A stretch of 64,000 nt of DNA from NCBI GenBank assembly GCA_964057225.1, contig OZ059900.1, positions 19,855,638-19,919,637 on the forward strand, read 5' to 3'. The stretch's first letter is position 1. The number at the start of each line of letters is the position of its first letter. Shown piece after piece: positions 10,603-22,914 of this stretch. Source of the DNA: Auanema rhodensis. Lineage: Eukaryota; Nematoda; Chromadorea; Rhabditida; Rhabditidae. The notes under the pieces are model-generated. The model did not search any database and was not told the origin of the DNA. It was given only the letters and a program-made list of their open reading frames with translations. The translations under genes were made by a program, and so were the position numbers.

Positions 10603-12312
10603 CAATTTTGAGCTAGGTTTCATTGACATTGCATGAGTTTGAACACATGAAATCGTAAGTCAAAACCTTGTTTACAGCGAAATTTCCAAAAACTGGTTTT
10701 CCAGCATAATAAAATATTTCTCATGGGAAATACTGTGTTTTTGTATTTTTCTAGTGTTCAGCATGTAAAATGCTTCATTTTAGTATGTAACACGCTACAA
10801 TTCGTTGCATTTGACGACTCATATGAACAAAAATCGATTTAATCAATATTAGCCATAAGGGGCGTGCCCTCAGAATATGCTAATTTCCTTAATTTTCTAA
10901 CCCCTGTTTTTTTGTCGTGAAAGTGGAACTAGACGTTGTACGAACAATTTTGAGCTAGGTTTCATTGACATTGCATGAGTTTGAACACATGAAATCGTAA
11001 GTCAAAACCTTGTTTACAGCGAAATTTCCAAAAACTGGTTTTCCAGCATAATAAAATATTTCTCATGGGAAATACTGTGTTTTTGTATTTTTCTAGTGTT
11101 CAGCATGTAAAATGCTTCATTTTAGTATGTAACACGCTGAAAGTCGTTGCATTTGACGACTCATATGAACAAAAATCGATTTAATCAATATTAGCCATAA
11201 GGGGCGTGCCCTCAGAATATGCTAATTTCCTTAGTTTTCTAACCCCTGTTTTTTTGTCGTGAAAGTGGAACTAGACGTTGTACGAACAATTTTGAGCTAG
11301 GTTTCATTGACATTGCATGAGTTTGAACACATGAAATCGTAAGTCAAAACCTTGTTTACAGCGAAATTTCCAAAAACTGGTTTTCCAGCATAATAAAATA
11401 TTTCTCATGGGAAATACTGTGTTTTTGTATTTTTCTAGTGTTCAGCATGTAAAATGCTTCATTTTAGTATGTAACACGCTGAAATTCGTTGCATTTGACG
11501 ACTCATATGAACAAAAATCGATTTAATCAATATTAGCCATAAGGGGCGTGCCCTCAGACTATGCTAATTTCCTTAGTTTTCTAACCCCTGTTTTTTTGTC
11601 GTGAAAGTGGAACTAGACGTTGTACGAACAATTTTGAGCTAGGTTTCATTGACATTGCATGAGTTTGAACACATGAAATCGTAAGTCAAAACCTTGTTTA
11701 CAGCGAAATTTCCAAAAACTGGTTTTCCAGCATAATAAAATATTTCTCATGGGAAATACTGTGTTTTTGTATTTTTCTAGTGTTCAGCATGTAAAATGCC
11801 TCATTTTAGTATGTAACACGCTGAAATTCGTTGCATTTGACGACTCATATGAACAAAAATCGATTTAATCAATATTAGCCATAAGGGGCGTGCCCTCAGA
11901 ATATGCTAATTTCCTTAATTTTCTAACCCCTGTTTTTTTGTCGTGAAAGTGGAACTAGACGTTGTACGAACATTTTTGAGCTATGTTTCATTGACATTGC
12001 ATGAGTTTGAACACATGAAATCGTAAGTCAAAACCTTGTTTACAGCGAAATTTCCAAAAACTGGTTTTCCAGCATAATAAAATATTTCTCATGGGAAATA
12101 CTGTGTTTTTGTATTTTTCTAGTGTTCAGCATGTAAAATGCTTCATTTTAGTATGTAACACGCTGAAAGTCGTTACATTTGACGACTCATATGAACAAAA
12201 ATCGATTTAATCAATATTAGCCATAAGGGGCGTGCCCTCAGAATATGCTAATTTCCTTAGTTTTCTAACCCCTGTTTTTTTGTCGTGAAAGTGGAACTAG
12301 ACGTTGTACGAA
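10603..12312 (+). repeat. 7/8-mer duplication, second copy (copies 32-36)
   Basis: Order: 32 g195a/a196c; 33 t199g+a290g; 34 a273c+a290g; 35 t172c; 36 a3t+g14t at its start but t199g, g206a and a290g later. Compared with copies 24-29 the intervening c216a copy is missing. Copy 36 looks like a hybrid of a copy-29-type start and a t199g-type end, as expected where an unequal exchange or conversion tract ended. Confidence 0.78.
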
Positions 12313-15300
12313 CAATTTTGAGCTAGGTTTCATTGACATTGCATGAGTTTGAACACATGAAATCGTAAGTCAAAACCTTGTTTACAGCGAAATTTCCAAA
12401 AACTGGTTTTCCAGCATAATAAAATATTTCTCATGGGAAATACTGTGTTTTTGTATTTTTCTAGTGTTCAGCATGTAAAATGCTTCATTTTAGTATGTAA
12501 CACGCTGAAATTCGTTGCATTTGACGAATCATATGAACAAAAATCGATTTAATCAATATTAGCCATAAGGGGCGTGCCCTCAGAATATGCTAATTTCCTT
12601 AATTTTCTAACCCCTGTTTTTTTGTCGTGAAAGTGGAACTAGACGTTGTACGAACAATTTTGAGCTAGGTTTCATTGACATTGCATGAGTTTGAACACAT
12701 GAAATCGTAAGTCAAAACCTTGTTTACAGCGAAATTTCCAAAAACTGGTTTTCCAGCATAATAAAATATTTCTCATGGGAAATACTGTGTTTTTGTATTT
12801 TTCTAGTGTTCAGCATGTAAAATGCTCCATTTTAGTATGTAACACGCTGAAATTCGTTGCATTTGACGACTCATATGAACAAAAATCGATTTAATCAATA
12901 TTAGCCATAAGGGGCGTGCCCTCAGAATATGCTAATTTCCTTAGTTTTCTAACCCCTGTTTTTTTGTCGTGAAAGTGGAACTAGACGTTGTACGAACAAT
13001 TTTGAGCTAGGTTTCATTGACATTGCATGAGTTTGAACACATGAAATCGTAAGTCAAAACCTTGTTTACAGCGAAATTTCCAAAAACTGGTTTTCCAGCA
13101 TAATAAAATATTTCTCATGGGAAATACTGTGTTTTTGTATTTTTCTAGTGTTCAGCATGTAAAATGCTTCATTTTAGTATGTAACACGCTGAAATTCGTT
13201 GCATTTGACGACTCATATGAACAAAAATCGATTTAATCAATATTAGCCATAAGGGGCGTGCCCTCAGAATATGCTAATTTCCTTAATTTTCTAACCCCTG
13301 TTTTTTTGTCGTGAAAGTGGAACTAGACGTTGTACGAACATTTTTGAGCTATGTTTCATTGACAATGCATGAGTTTGAACACATGAAATCGTAAGTCAAA
13401 ACCTTGTTTACAGCGAAATTTCCAAAAACTGGTTTTCCAGCATAATAAAATATTTCTCATGGGAAATACTGTGTTTTTGTATTTTTCTAGTGTTCAGCAT
13501 GTAAAATGCTTCATTTTAGTATGTAACACGCTGAAATTCGTTGCATTTGACGACTCATATGAACAAAAATCGATTTAATCAATATTAGCCATAAGGGGCG
13601 TGCCCTCAGAATATGCTAATTTCCTTAATTTTCTAACCCCTGTTTTTTCGTCGTGAAAGTGGAACTAGACGTTGTACGAACAATTTTGAGCTAGGTTTCA
13701 TTGACATTGCATGAGTTTGAACACATGAAATCGTAAGTCAAAACCTTGTTTACAGCGAAATTTCCAAAAACTGGTTTTCCAGCATAATAAAATATTTCTC
13801 ATGGGAAATACTGTGTTTTTGTATTTTTCTAGTGTTCAGCATGTAAAATGCTTCCTTTTAGTATGTAACACGCTGAAATTCGTTGCATTTGACGACTCAT
13901 ATGAACAAAAATCGATTTAATCAATATTAGCCATAAGGGGCGTGCCCTCAGAATATGCTAATTTCCTTAGTTTTCTAACCCCTGTTTTTTTGTCGTGAAA
14001 GTGGAACTAGACGTTGTACGAACAATTTTGAGCTAGGTTTCATTGACATTGCATGAGTTTGAACACATGAAATCGTAAGTCAAAACCTTGTTTACAGCGA
14101 AATTTCCAAAAACTGGTTTTCCAGCATAATAAAATATTTCTCATGGGAAATACTGTGTTTTTGTATTTTTCTAGTGTTCAGCATGTAAAATGCTTCATTT
14201 TAGTATGTAACACGCTGAAATTCGTTGCATTTGACGACTCATATGAACAAAAATCGATTTAATCAATATTAGCCATAAGGGGCGTGCCCTCAGAATATGC
14301 TAATTTCCTTAATTTTCTAACCCCTGTTTTTTTGTCGTGAAAGTGGAACTAGACGTTGTACGAACAATTTTGAGCTAGGTTTCATTGACATTGCATGAGT
14401 TTGAACACATGAAATCGTAAGTCAAAACCTTGTTTACAGCGAAATTTCCAAAAACTGGTTTTCCAGCATAATAAAATATTTCTCATGAGAAATACTGTGT
14501 TTTTGTATTTTTCTAGTGTTCAGCATGTAAAATGCTTCATTTTAGTATGTAACACGCTGAAATTCGTTGCATTTGACGACTCATATGAACAAAAATCGAT
14601 TTAATCAATATTAGCCATAAGGGGCGTGCCCTCAGAATATGCTAATTTCCTTAATTTTCTAACCCCTGTTTTTTTGTCGTGAAAGTGGAACTAGACGTTG
14701 TACGAACAATTTTGAGCTAGGTTTCATTGACATTGCATGAGTTTGAACACATGAAATCGTAAGTCAAAACCTTGTTTACAGCGAAATTTCCAAAAACTGG
14801 TTTTCCAGCATAATAAAATATTTCTCATGGGAAATACTGTGTTTTTGTATTTTTCTAGTGTTCAGCATGTAAAATGCTTCATTTTAGTATGTAACACGCT
14901 GAAATTCGTTGCATTTGACGACTCATATGAACAAAAATCGATTTAATCAATATTAGCCATAAGGGGCGTGCCCTCAGAATATGCTAATTTCCTTAATTTT
15001 CTAACCCTTGTTTTTTTGTCGTGAAAGTGGAACTAGACGTTGTACGAACAATTTTGAGCTAGGTTTCATTGACATTGCATGAGTTTGAACACATGAAATC
15101 GTAAGTCAAAACCTTGTTTACAGCGAAATTTCCAAAAACTGGTTTTCCAGCATAATAAAATATTTCTCATGGGAAATACTGTGTTTTTGTATTTTTCTAG
15201 TGTTCAGCATGTAAAATGCTTCATTTTAGTATGTAACACGCTGAAATTCGTTGCATTTGACGACTCATATGAACAAAAATCGATTTAATCAATATTAGCC

Positions 15301-16758
15301 ATAAGGGGCGTGCCCTCAGAATATGCTAATTTCCTTAATTTTCTAACCCCTGTTTTTTTGTCGTGAAAGTGGAACTAGACGTTGTACGAACAATTTTGAG
15401 CTAGGTTTCATTGACATTGCATGAGTTTGAACACATGAAATCGTAAGTCAAAACCTTGTTTACAGCGAAATTTCCAAAAACTGGTTTTCCAGCATAATAA
15501 AATATTTCTCATGGGAAATACTGTGTTTTTGTATTTTTCTAGTGTTTAGCATGTAAAATGCTTCATTTTAGTATGTAACACGCTGAAATTCGTTGCATTT
15601 GACGACTCATATGAACAAAAATCGATTTAATCAATATTAGCCATAAGGGGCGTGCCCTCAGAATATGCTAATTTCCTTAATTTTCTAACCCCTGTTTTTT
15701 TGTCGTGAAAGTGGAACTAGACGTTGTACGAACAATTTTGAGCTAGGTTTCATTGACATTGCATGAGTTTGAACACATGAAATCGTAAGTCAAAACCTTG
15801 TTTACAGCGAAATTTCCAAAAACTGGTTTTCCAGCATAATAAAATATTTCTCATGGGAAATACTGTGTTTTTGTATTTTTCTAGTGTTCAGCATGTAAAA
15901 TGCTTCATTTTAGTATGTAACACGCTGAAAGTCGTTGCATTTAACGACTCATATGAACAAAAATCGATTTAATCAATATTAGCCATAAGGGGCGTGCCCT
16001 CAGAATATGCTAATTTCCTTAGTTTTCTAACCCCTGTTTTTTTGTCGTGAAAGTGGAACTAGACGTTGTACGAACAATTTTGAGCTAGGTTTCATTGACA
16101 TTGCATGAGTTTGAACACATGAAATCGTAAGTCAAAACCTTGTTTACAGCGAAATTTCCAAAAACTGGTTTTCCAGCATAATAAAATATTTCTCATGGGA
16201 AATACTGTGTTTTTGTATTTTTCTAGTGTTCAGCATGTAAAATGCTTCATTTTAGTATGTAACACGCTGAAATTCGTTGCATTTGACGAATCATATGAAC
16301 AAAAATCGATTTAATCAATATTAGCCATAAGGGGCGTGCCCTCAGAATATGCTAATTTCCTTAATTTTCTAACCCCTGTTTTTTTGTCGTGAAAGTGGAA
16401 CTAGACGTTGTACGAACAATTTTGAGCTAGGTTTCATTGACATTGCATGAGTTTGAACACATGAAATCGTAAGTCAAAACCTTGTTTACAGCGAAATTTC
16501 CAAAAACTGGTTTTCCAGCATAATAAAATATTTCTCATGGGAAATACTGTGTTTTTGTATTTTTCTAGTGTTCAGCATGTAAAATGCTTCATTTTAGTAT
16601 GTAACACGCTGAAAGTCGTTGCATTTGACGACTCATATGAACAAAAATCGATTTAATCAATATTAGCCATAAGGGGCGTGCCCTCAGAATATGCTAATTT
16701 CCTTAGTTTTCTAACCCCTGTTTTTTTGTCGTGAAAGTGGAACTAGACGTTGTACGAA

Positions 16759-17442
16759 CAATTTTGAGCTAGGTTTCATTGACATTGCATGAGTTTGAAC
16801 ACATGACATCGTAAGTCAAAACCTTGTTTACAGCGAAATTACCAAAAACTGGTTTTCCAGCATAATAAAATATTTCTCATGGGAAATACTGTGTTTTTGT
16901 ATTTTTCTAGTGTTCAGCATGTAAAATGCTTCATTTTAGTATGTAACACGCTGAAATTCGTTGCATTTGACGACTCATATGAACAAAAATCGATTTAATC
17001 AATATTAGCCATAAGGGGCGTGCCCTCAGAATATGCTAATTTCCTTAATTTTCTAACCCCTGTTTTTTTGTCGTGAAAGTGGAACTAGACGTTGTACGAA
17101 CAATTTTGAGCTAGGTTTCATTGACATTGCATGAGTTTGAACACATGAAATCGTAGGTCAAAACCTTGTTTACAGCGAAATTTCCAAAAACTGGTTTTCC
17201 AGCATAATAAAATATTTCTCATGGGAAATACTGTGTTTTTGTATTTTTCTAGTGTTCAGCATGTAAAATGCTTCATTTTAGTATGTAACACGCTGAAATT
17301 CGTTGCATTTGACGACTCATATGAACAAAAATCGATTTAATCAATATTAGCCATAAGGGGCGTGCCCTCAGAATATGCTAATTTCCTTAGTTTTCTAACC
17401 CCTGTTTTTTTGTCGTGAAAGTGGAACTAGACGTTGTACGAA
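16759..17442 (+). repeat. Marker dimer a49c/t83a then a56g (copies 50-51)
   Basis: Copy 50 carries a49c and t83a; copy 51 carries a56g (plus a290g). The same successive pair of monomers is found at copies 54-55 (1368 bp downstream) and copies 141-142 (about 31 kb downstream). Three rare bases kept in the same order make this a strong tracer of duplication. Confidence 0.85.
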
Positions 17443-18126
17443 CAATTTTGAGCTAGGTTTCATTGACATTGCATGAGTTTGAACACATGAAATCGTAAGT
17501 CAAAACCTTGTTTACAGCGAAATTTCCAAAAACTGGTTTTCCAGCATAATAAAATATTTCTCATGGGAAATACTGTGTTTTTGTATTTTTCTAGTGTTCA
17601 GAATGTAAAATGCTTCATTTTAGTATGTAACACGCTGAAATTCGTTGCATTTGACGACTCATATGAACAAAAATCGATTTAATCAATATTAGCCATAAGG
17701 GGCGTGCCCTCAGAATATGCTAATTTCCTTAGTTTTCTAACCCCTGTTTTTTTGTCGTGAAAGTGGAACTAGACGTTGTACGAACAATTTTGAGCTAGGT
17801 TTCATTGACATTGCATGAGTTTGAACACATGAAATCGTAAGTCAAAACCTTGTTTACAGCGAAATTTCCAAAAACTGGTTTTCCAGCATAATAAAATATT
17901 TCTCATGGGAAATACTGTGTTTTTGTATTTTTCTAGTGTTCAGCATGTAAAATGCTTCCTTTTAGTATGTAACACGCTGAAATTCGTTGCATTTGACGAC
18001 TCATATGAACAAAAATCGATTTAATCAATATTAGCCATAAGGGGCGTGCCCTCAGAATATGCTAATTTCCTTAGTTTTCTAACCCCTGTTTTTTTGTCGT
18101 GAAAGTGGAACTAGACGTTGTACGAA

Positions 18127-18810
18127 CAATTTTGAGCTAGGTTTCATTGACATTGCATGAGTTTGAACACATGACATCGTAAGTCAAAACCTTGTTTACA
18201 GCGAAATTACCAAAAACTGGTTTTCCAGCATAATAAAATATTTCTCATGGGAAATACTGTGTTTTTGTATTTTTCTAGTGTTCAGCATGTAAAATGCTTC
18301 ATTTTAGTATGTAACACGCTGAAATTCGTTGCATTTGACGACTCATATGAACAAAAATCGATTTAATCAATATTAGCCATAAGGGGCGTGCCCTCAGAAT
18401 ATGCTAATTTCCTTAATTTTCTAACCCCTGTTTTTTTGTCGTGAAAGTGGAACTAGACGTTGTACGAACAATTTTGAGCTAGGTTTCATTGACATTGCAT
18501 GAGTTTGAACACATGAAATCGTAGGTCAAAACCTTGTTTACAGCGAAATTTCCAAAAACTGGTTTTCCAGCATAATAAAATATTTCTCATGGGAAATACT
18601 GTGTTTTTGTATTTTTCTAGTGTTCAGCATATAAAATGCTTCATTTTAGTATGTAACACGCTCTAATTCGTTGCATTTGACGAATCATATGAACAAAAAT
18701 CGATTTAATCAATATTAGCCATAAGGGGCGTGCCCTCAGAATATGCTAATTTTCTTAATTTTCTAACCCCTGTTTTTTTGTCGTGAAAGTGGAACTAGAC
18801 GTTGTACGAA
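18127..18810 (+). repeat. Marker dimer, second occurrence (copies 54-55)
   Basis: Copy 54 has a49c and t83a, and copy 55 has a56g, as in copies 50-51. Copy 55 is also the most diverged monomer I saw, with g163a, g195c/a196t, c216a and c285t, so it may be an older lineage or a mosaic. Copy 142 shares its a56g and c216a combination. Confidence 0.83.
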
Positions 18811-21800
18811 CAATTTTGAGCTAGGTTTCATTGACATTGCATGAGTTTGAACACATGAAATCGTAAGTCAAAACCTTGTTTACAGCGAAATTTCCAAAAA
18901 CTGGTTTTCCAGCATAATAAAAACTTTCTCATGGGAAATACTGTGTTTTTGTATTTTTCTAGTGTTCAGCATGTAAAATGCTTCATTTTAGTATGTAACA
19001 CGCTGAAATTCGTTGCATTTGACGACTCATATGAACAAAAATCGATTTAATCAATATTAGCCATAAGGGGCGTGCCCTCAGAATATGCTAATTTCCTTAG
19101 TTTTCTAACCCCTGTTTTTTTGTCGTGAAAGTGGAACTAGACGTTGTACGAACAATTTTGAGCTAGGTTTCATTGACATTGCATGAGTTTGAACACATGA
19201 AATCGTAAGTCAAAACCTTGTTTACAGCGAAATTTCCAAAAACTGGTTTTCCAGCATAATAAAATATTTCTCATGGGAAATACTGTGTTTTTGTATTTTT
19301 CTAGTGTTCAGCATGTAAAATGCTTTATTTTAGTATGTAACACGCTGAAATTCGTTGCATTTGACGACTCATATGAACAAAAATCGATTTAATCAATATT
19401 AGCCATAAGGGGCGTGCCCTCAGAATATGCTAATTTCCTTAGTTTTCTAACCCCTGTTTTTTTGTCGTGAAAGTGGAACTAGACGTTGTACGAACAATTT
19501 TGAGCTAGGTTTCATTGACATTGCATGAGTTTGAACACATGAAATCGTAAGTCAAAACCTTGTTTACAGCGAAATTTCCAAAAACTGGTTTTCCAGCATA
19601 ATAAAATATTTCTCATGGGAAATACTGTGTTTTTGTATTTTTCTAGTGTTCAGCATGTAAAATGCTTCCTTTTAGTATGTAACACGCTGAAATTCGTTGC
19701 ATTTGACGACTCATATGAACAAAAATCGATTTAATCAATATTAGCCATAAGGGGCGTGCCCTCAGAATATGCTAATTTCCTTAGTTTTCTAACCCCTGTT
19801 TTTTTGTCGTGAAAGTGGAACTAGACGTTGTACGAACAATTTTGAGCTAGGTTTCATTGACATTGCATGAGTTTGAACACATGAAATCGTAAGTCAAAAC
19901 CTTGTTTACAGCGAAATTTCCAAAAACTGGTTTTCCAGCATAATAAAATATTTCTCATGGGAAATACTGTGTTTTTGTATTTTTCTAGTGTTCAGCATGT
20001 AAAATGCTTCATTTTAGTATGTAACACGCTGAAATTCGTTGCATTTGACGACTCATATGAACAAAAATCGATTTAATCAATATTAGCCATAAGGGGCGTG
20101 CCCTCAGAATATGCTAATTTCCTTAATTTTCTAACCCCTGTTTTTTTGTCGTGAAAGTGGAACTAGACGTTGTACGAACAATTTTGAGCTATGTTTCATT
20201 GACATTGCATGAGTTTGAACACATGAAATCGTAAGTCAAAACCTTGTTTACAGCGAAATTTCCAAAAACTGGTTTTCCAGCATAATAAAATATTTCTCAT
20301 GGGAAATACTGTGTTTTTGTATTTTTCTAGTGTTCAGCATGTAAAATGCTTCATTTTAGTATGTAACACGCTGAAATTCGTTGCATTTGACGACTCATAT
20401 GAACAAAAATCGATTTAATCAATATTAGCCATAAGGGGCGTGCCCTCAGAATATGCTAATTTCCTTAATTTTCTAACCCCTGTTTTTTTGTCGTGAAAGT
20501 GGAACTAGACGTTGTACGAACAATTTTGAGCTAGGTTTCATTGACATTGCATGAGTTTGAACACATGAAATCGTAAGTCAAAACCTTGTTTACAGCGAAA
20601 TTTCCAAAAACTGGTTTTCCAGCATAATAAAATATTTCTCATGGGAAATACTGTGTTTTTGTATTTTTCTAGTGTTCAGCATGTAAAATGCTTCATTTTA
20701 GTATGTAACACGCTGAAATTCGTTGCATTTGACGACTCTGATGAACAAAAATCGATTTAATCAATATTAGCCATAAGGGGCGTGCCCTCAGAATATGCTA
20801 ATTTCCTTAGTTTTCTAACCCCTGTTTTTTTGTCGTGAAAGTGGAACTAGACGTTGTACGAACAATTTTGAGCTAGGTTTCATTGACATTGCATGAGTTT
20901 GAACACATGAAATCGTAAGTCAAAACCTTGTTTACAGCGAAATTTCCAAAAACTGGTTTTCCAGCATAATAAAATATTTCTCATGGGAAATACTGTGTTT
21001 TTGTATTTTTATAGTGTTCAGCATGTAAAATGCTTCATTTTAGTATGTAACACGCTGAAATTCGTTGCATTTGACGACTCATATGAACAAAAATCGATTT
21101 AATCAATATTAGCCATAAGGGGCGTGCCCTCAGAATATGCTAATTTCCTTAATTTTCTAACCCTTGTTTTTTTGTCGTGAAAGTGGAACTAGACGTTGTA
21201 CGAACAATTTTGAGCTAGGTTTCATTGACATTGCATGAGTTTGAACACATGAAATCGTAAGTCAAAACCTTGTTTACAGCGAAATTTCCAAAAACTGGTT
21301 TTCCAGCATAATAAAATATTTCTCATGGGAAATACTGTGTTTTTGTATTTTTCTAGTGTTCAGCATGTAAAATGCTTCATTTTAGTATGTAACACGCTGA
21401 AATTCGTTGCATTTGACGACTCATATGAACAAAAATCGATTTAATCAATATTAGCCATAAGGGGCGTGCCCTCAGAATATGCTAATTTCCTTAATTTTCT
21501 AACCCCTGTTTTTTTGTCGTGAAAGTGGAACTAGACGTTGTACGAACAATTTTGAGCTAGGTTTCATTGACATTGCATGAGTTTGAACACATGAAATCGT
21601 AAGTCAAAACCTTGTTTACAGCGAAATTTCCAAAAACTGGTTTTCCAGCATAATAAAATATTTCTCATGGGAAATACTGTGTTTTTGTATTTTTCTAGTG
21701 TTCAGCATGTAAAATGCTTCATTTTAGTATGTAACACGCTGAAATTCGTTGCATTTGACGACTCATATGAACAAAAATCGATTTAATCAATATTAGCCAT

Positions 21801-22914
21801 AAGGGGCGTGCCCTCAGAATATGCTAATTTCCTTAATTTTCTAACCCCTGTTTTTTTGTCGTGAAAGTGGAACTAGACGTTGTACGAACAATTTTGAGCT
21901 AGGTTTCATTGACATTGCATGAGTTTGAACACATGAAATCGTAAGTCAAAACCTTGTTTACAGCGAAATTTCCAAAAACTGGTTTTCCAGCATAATAAAA
22001 TATTTCTCATGGGAAATACTGTGTTTTTGTATTTTTCTAGTGTTCAGCATGTAAAATGCTTCATTTTAGTATGTAACACGCTGAAAGTCGTTGCATTTGA
22101 CGACTCATATGAACAAAAATCGATTTAATCAATATTAGCCATAAGGGGCGTGCCCTCAGAATATGCTAATTTCCTTAGTTTTCTAACCCCTGTTTTTTTG
22201 TCGTGAAAGTGGAACTAGACGTTGTACGAACAATTTTGAGCTAGGTTTCATTGACATTGCATGAGTTTGAACACATGAAATCGTAAGTCAAAACCTTGTT
22301 TACAGCGAAATTTCCAAAAACTGGTTTTCCAGCATAATAAAATATTTCTCATGGGAAATACTGTGTTTTTGTATTTTTCTAGTGTTCAGCATGTAAAATG
22401 CTTCATTTTAGTATGTAACACGCTGAAATTCGTTGCATTTGACGAATCATATGAACAAAAATCGATTTAATCAATATTAGCCATAAGGGGCGTGCCCTCA
22501 GAATATGCTAATTTCCTTAATTTTCTAACCCCTGTTTTTTTGTCGTGAAAGTGGAACTAGACGTTGTACGAACAATTTTGAGCTAGGTTTCATTGACATT
22601 GCATGAGTTTGAACACATGAAATCGTAAGTCAAAACCTTGTTTACAGCGAAATTTCCAAAAACTGGTTTTCCAGCATAATAAAATATTTCTCATGGGAAA
22701 TACTGTGTTTTTGTATTTTTCTAGTGTTCAGCATGTAAAATGCTTCATTTTAGTATGTAACACGCTGAAAGTCGTTGCATTTGACGACTCATATGAACAA
22801 AAATCGATTTAATCAATATTAGCCATAAAGGGCGTGCCCTCAGAATATGCTAATTTCCTTAATTTTCTAACCCCTGTTTTTTTGTCGTGAAAGTGGAACT
22901 AGACGTTGTACGAA

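Larger units (their letters stand above)
6499..14364 (+). repeat. Domain B: copies 20-42, t199g+a290g and c216a classes
   Basis: Two variant classes dominate: t199g with a290g (copies 22, 25, 33, 36) and c216a (23, 26, 29, 30, 31, 37). Rarer markers pair at short range: g195a/a196c in 24 and 32, a273c in 27 and 34, t172c in 28 and 35, and a3t with g14t in 29, 36 and 40. The domain has a 7- to 8-monomer internal duplication. No non-satellite sequence is present. Confidence 0.8.
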
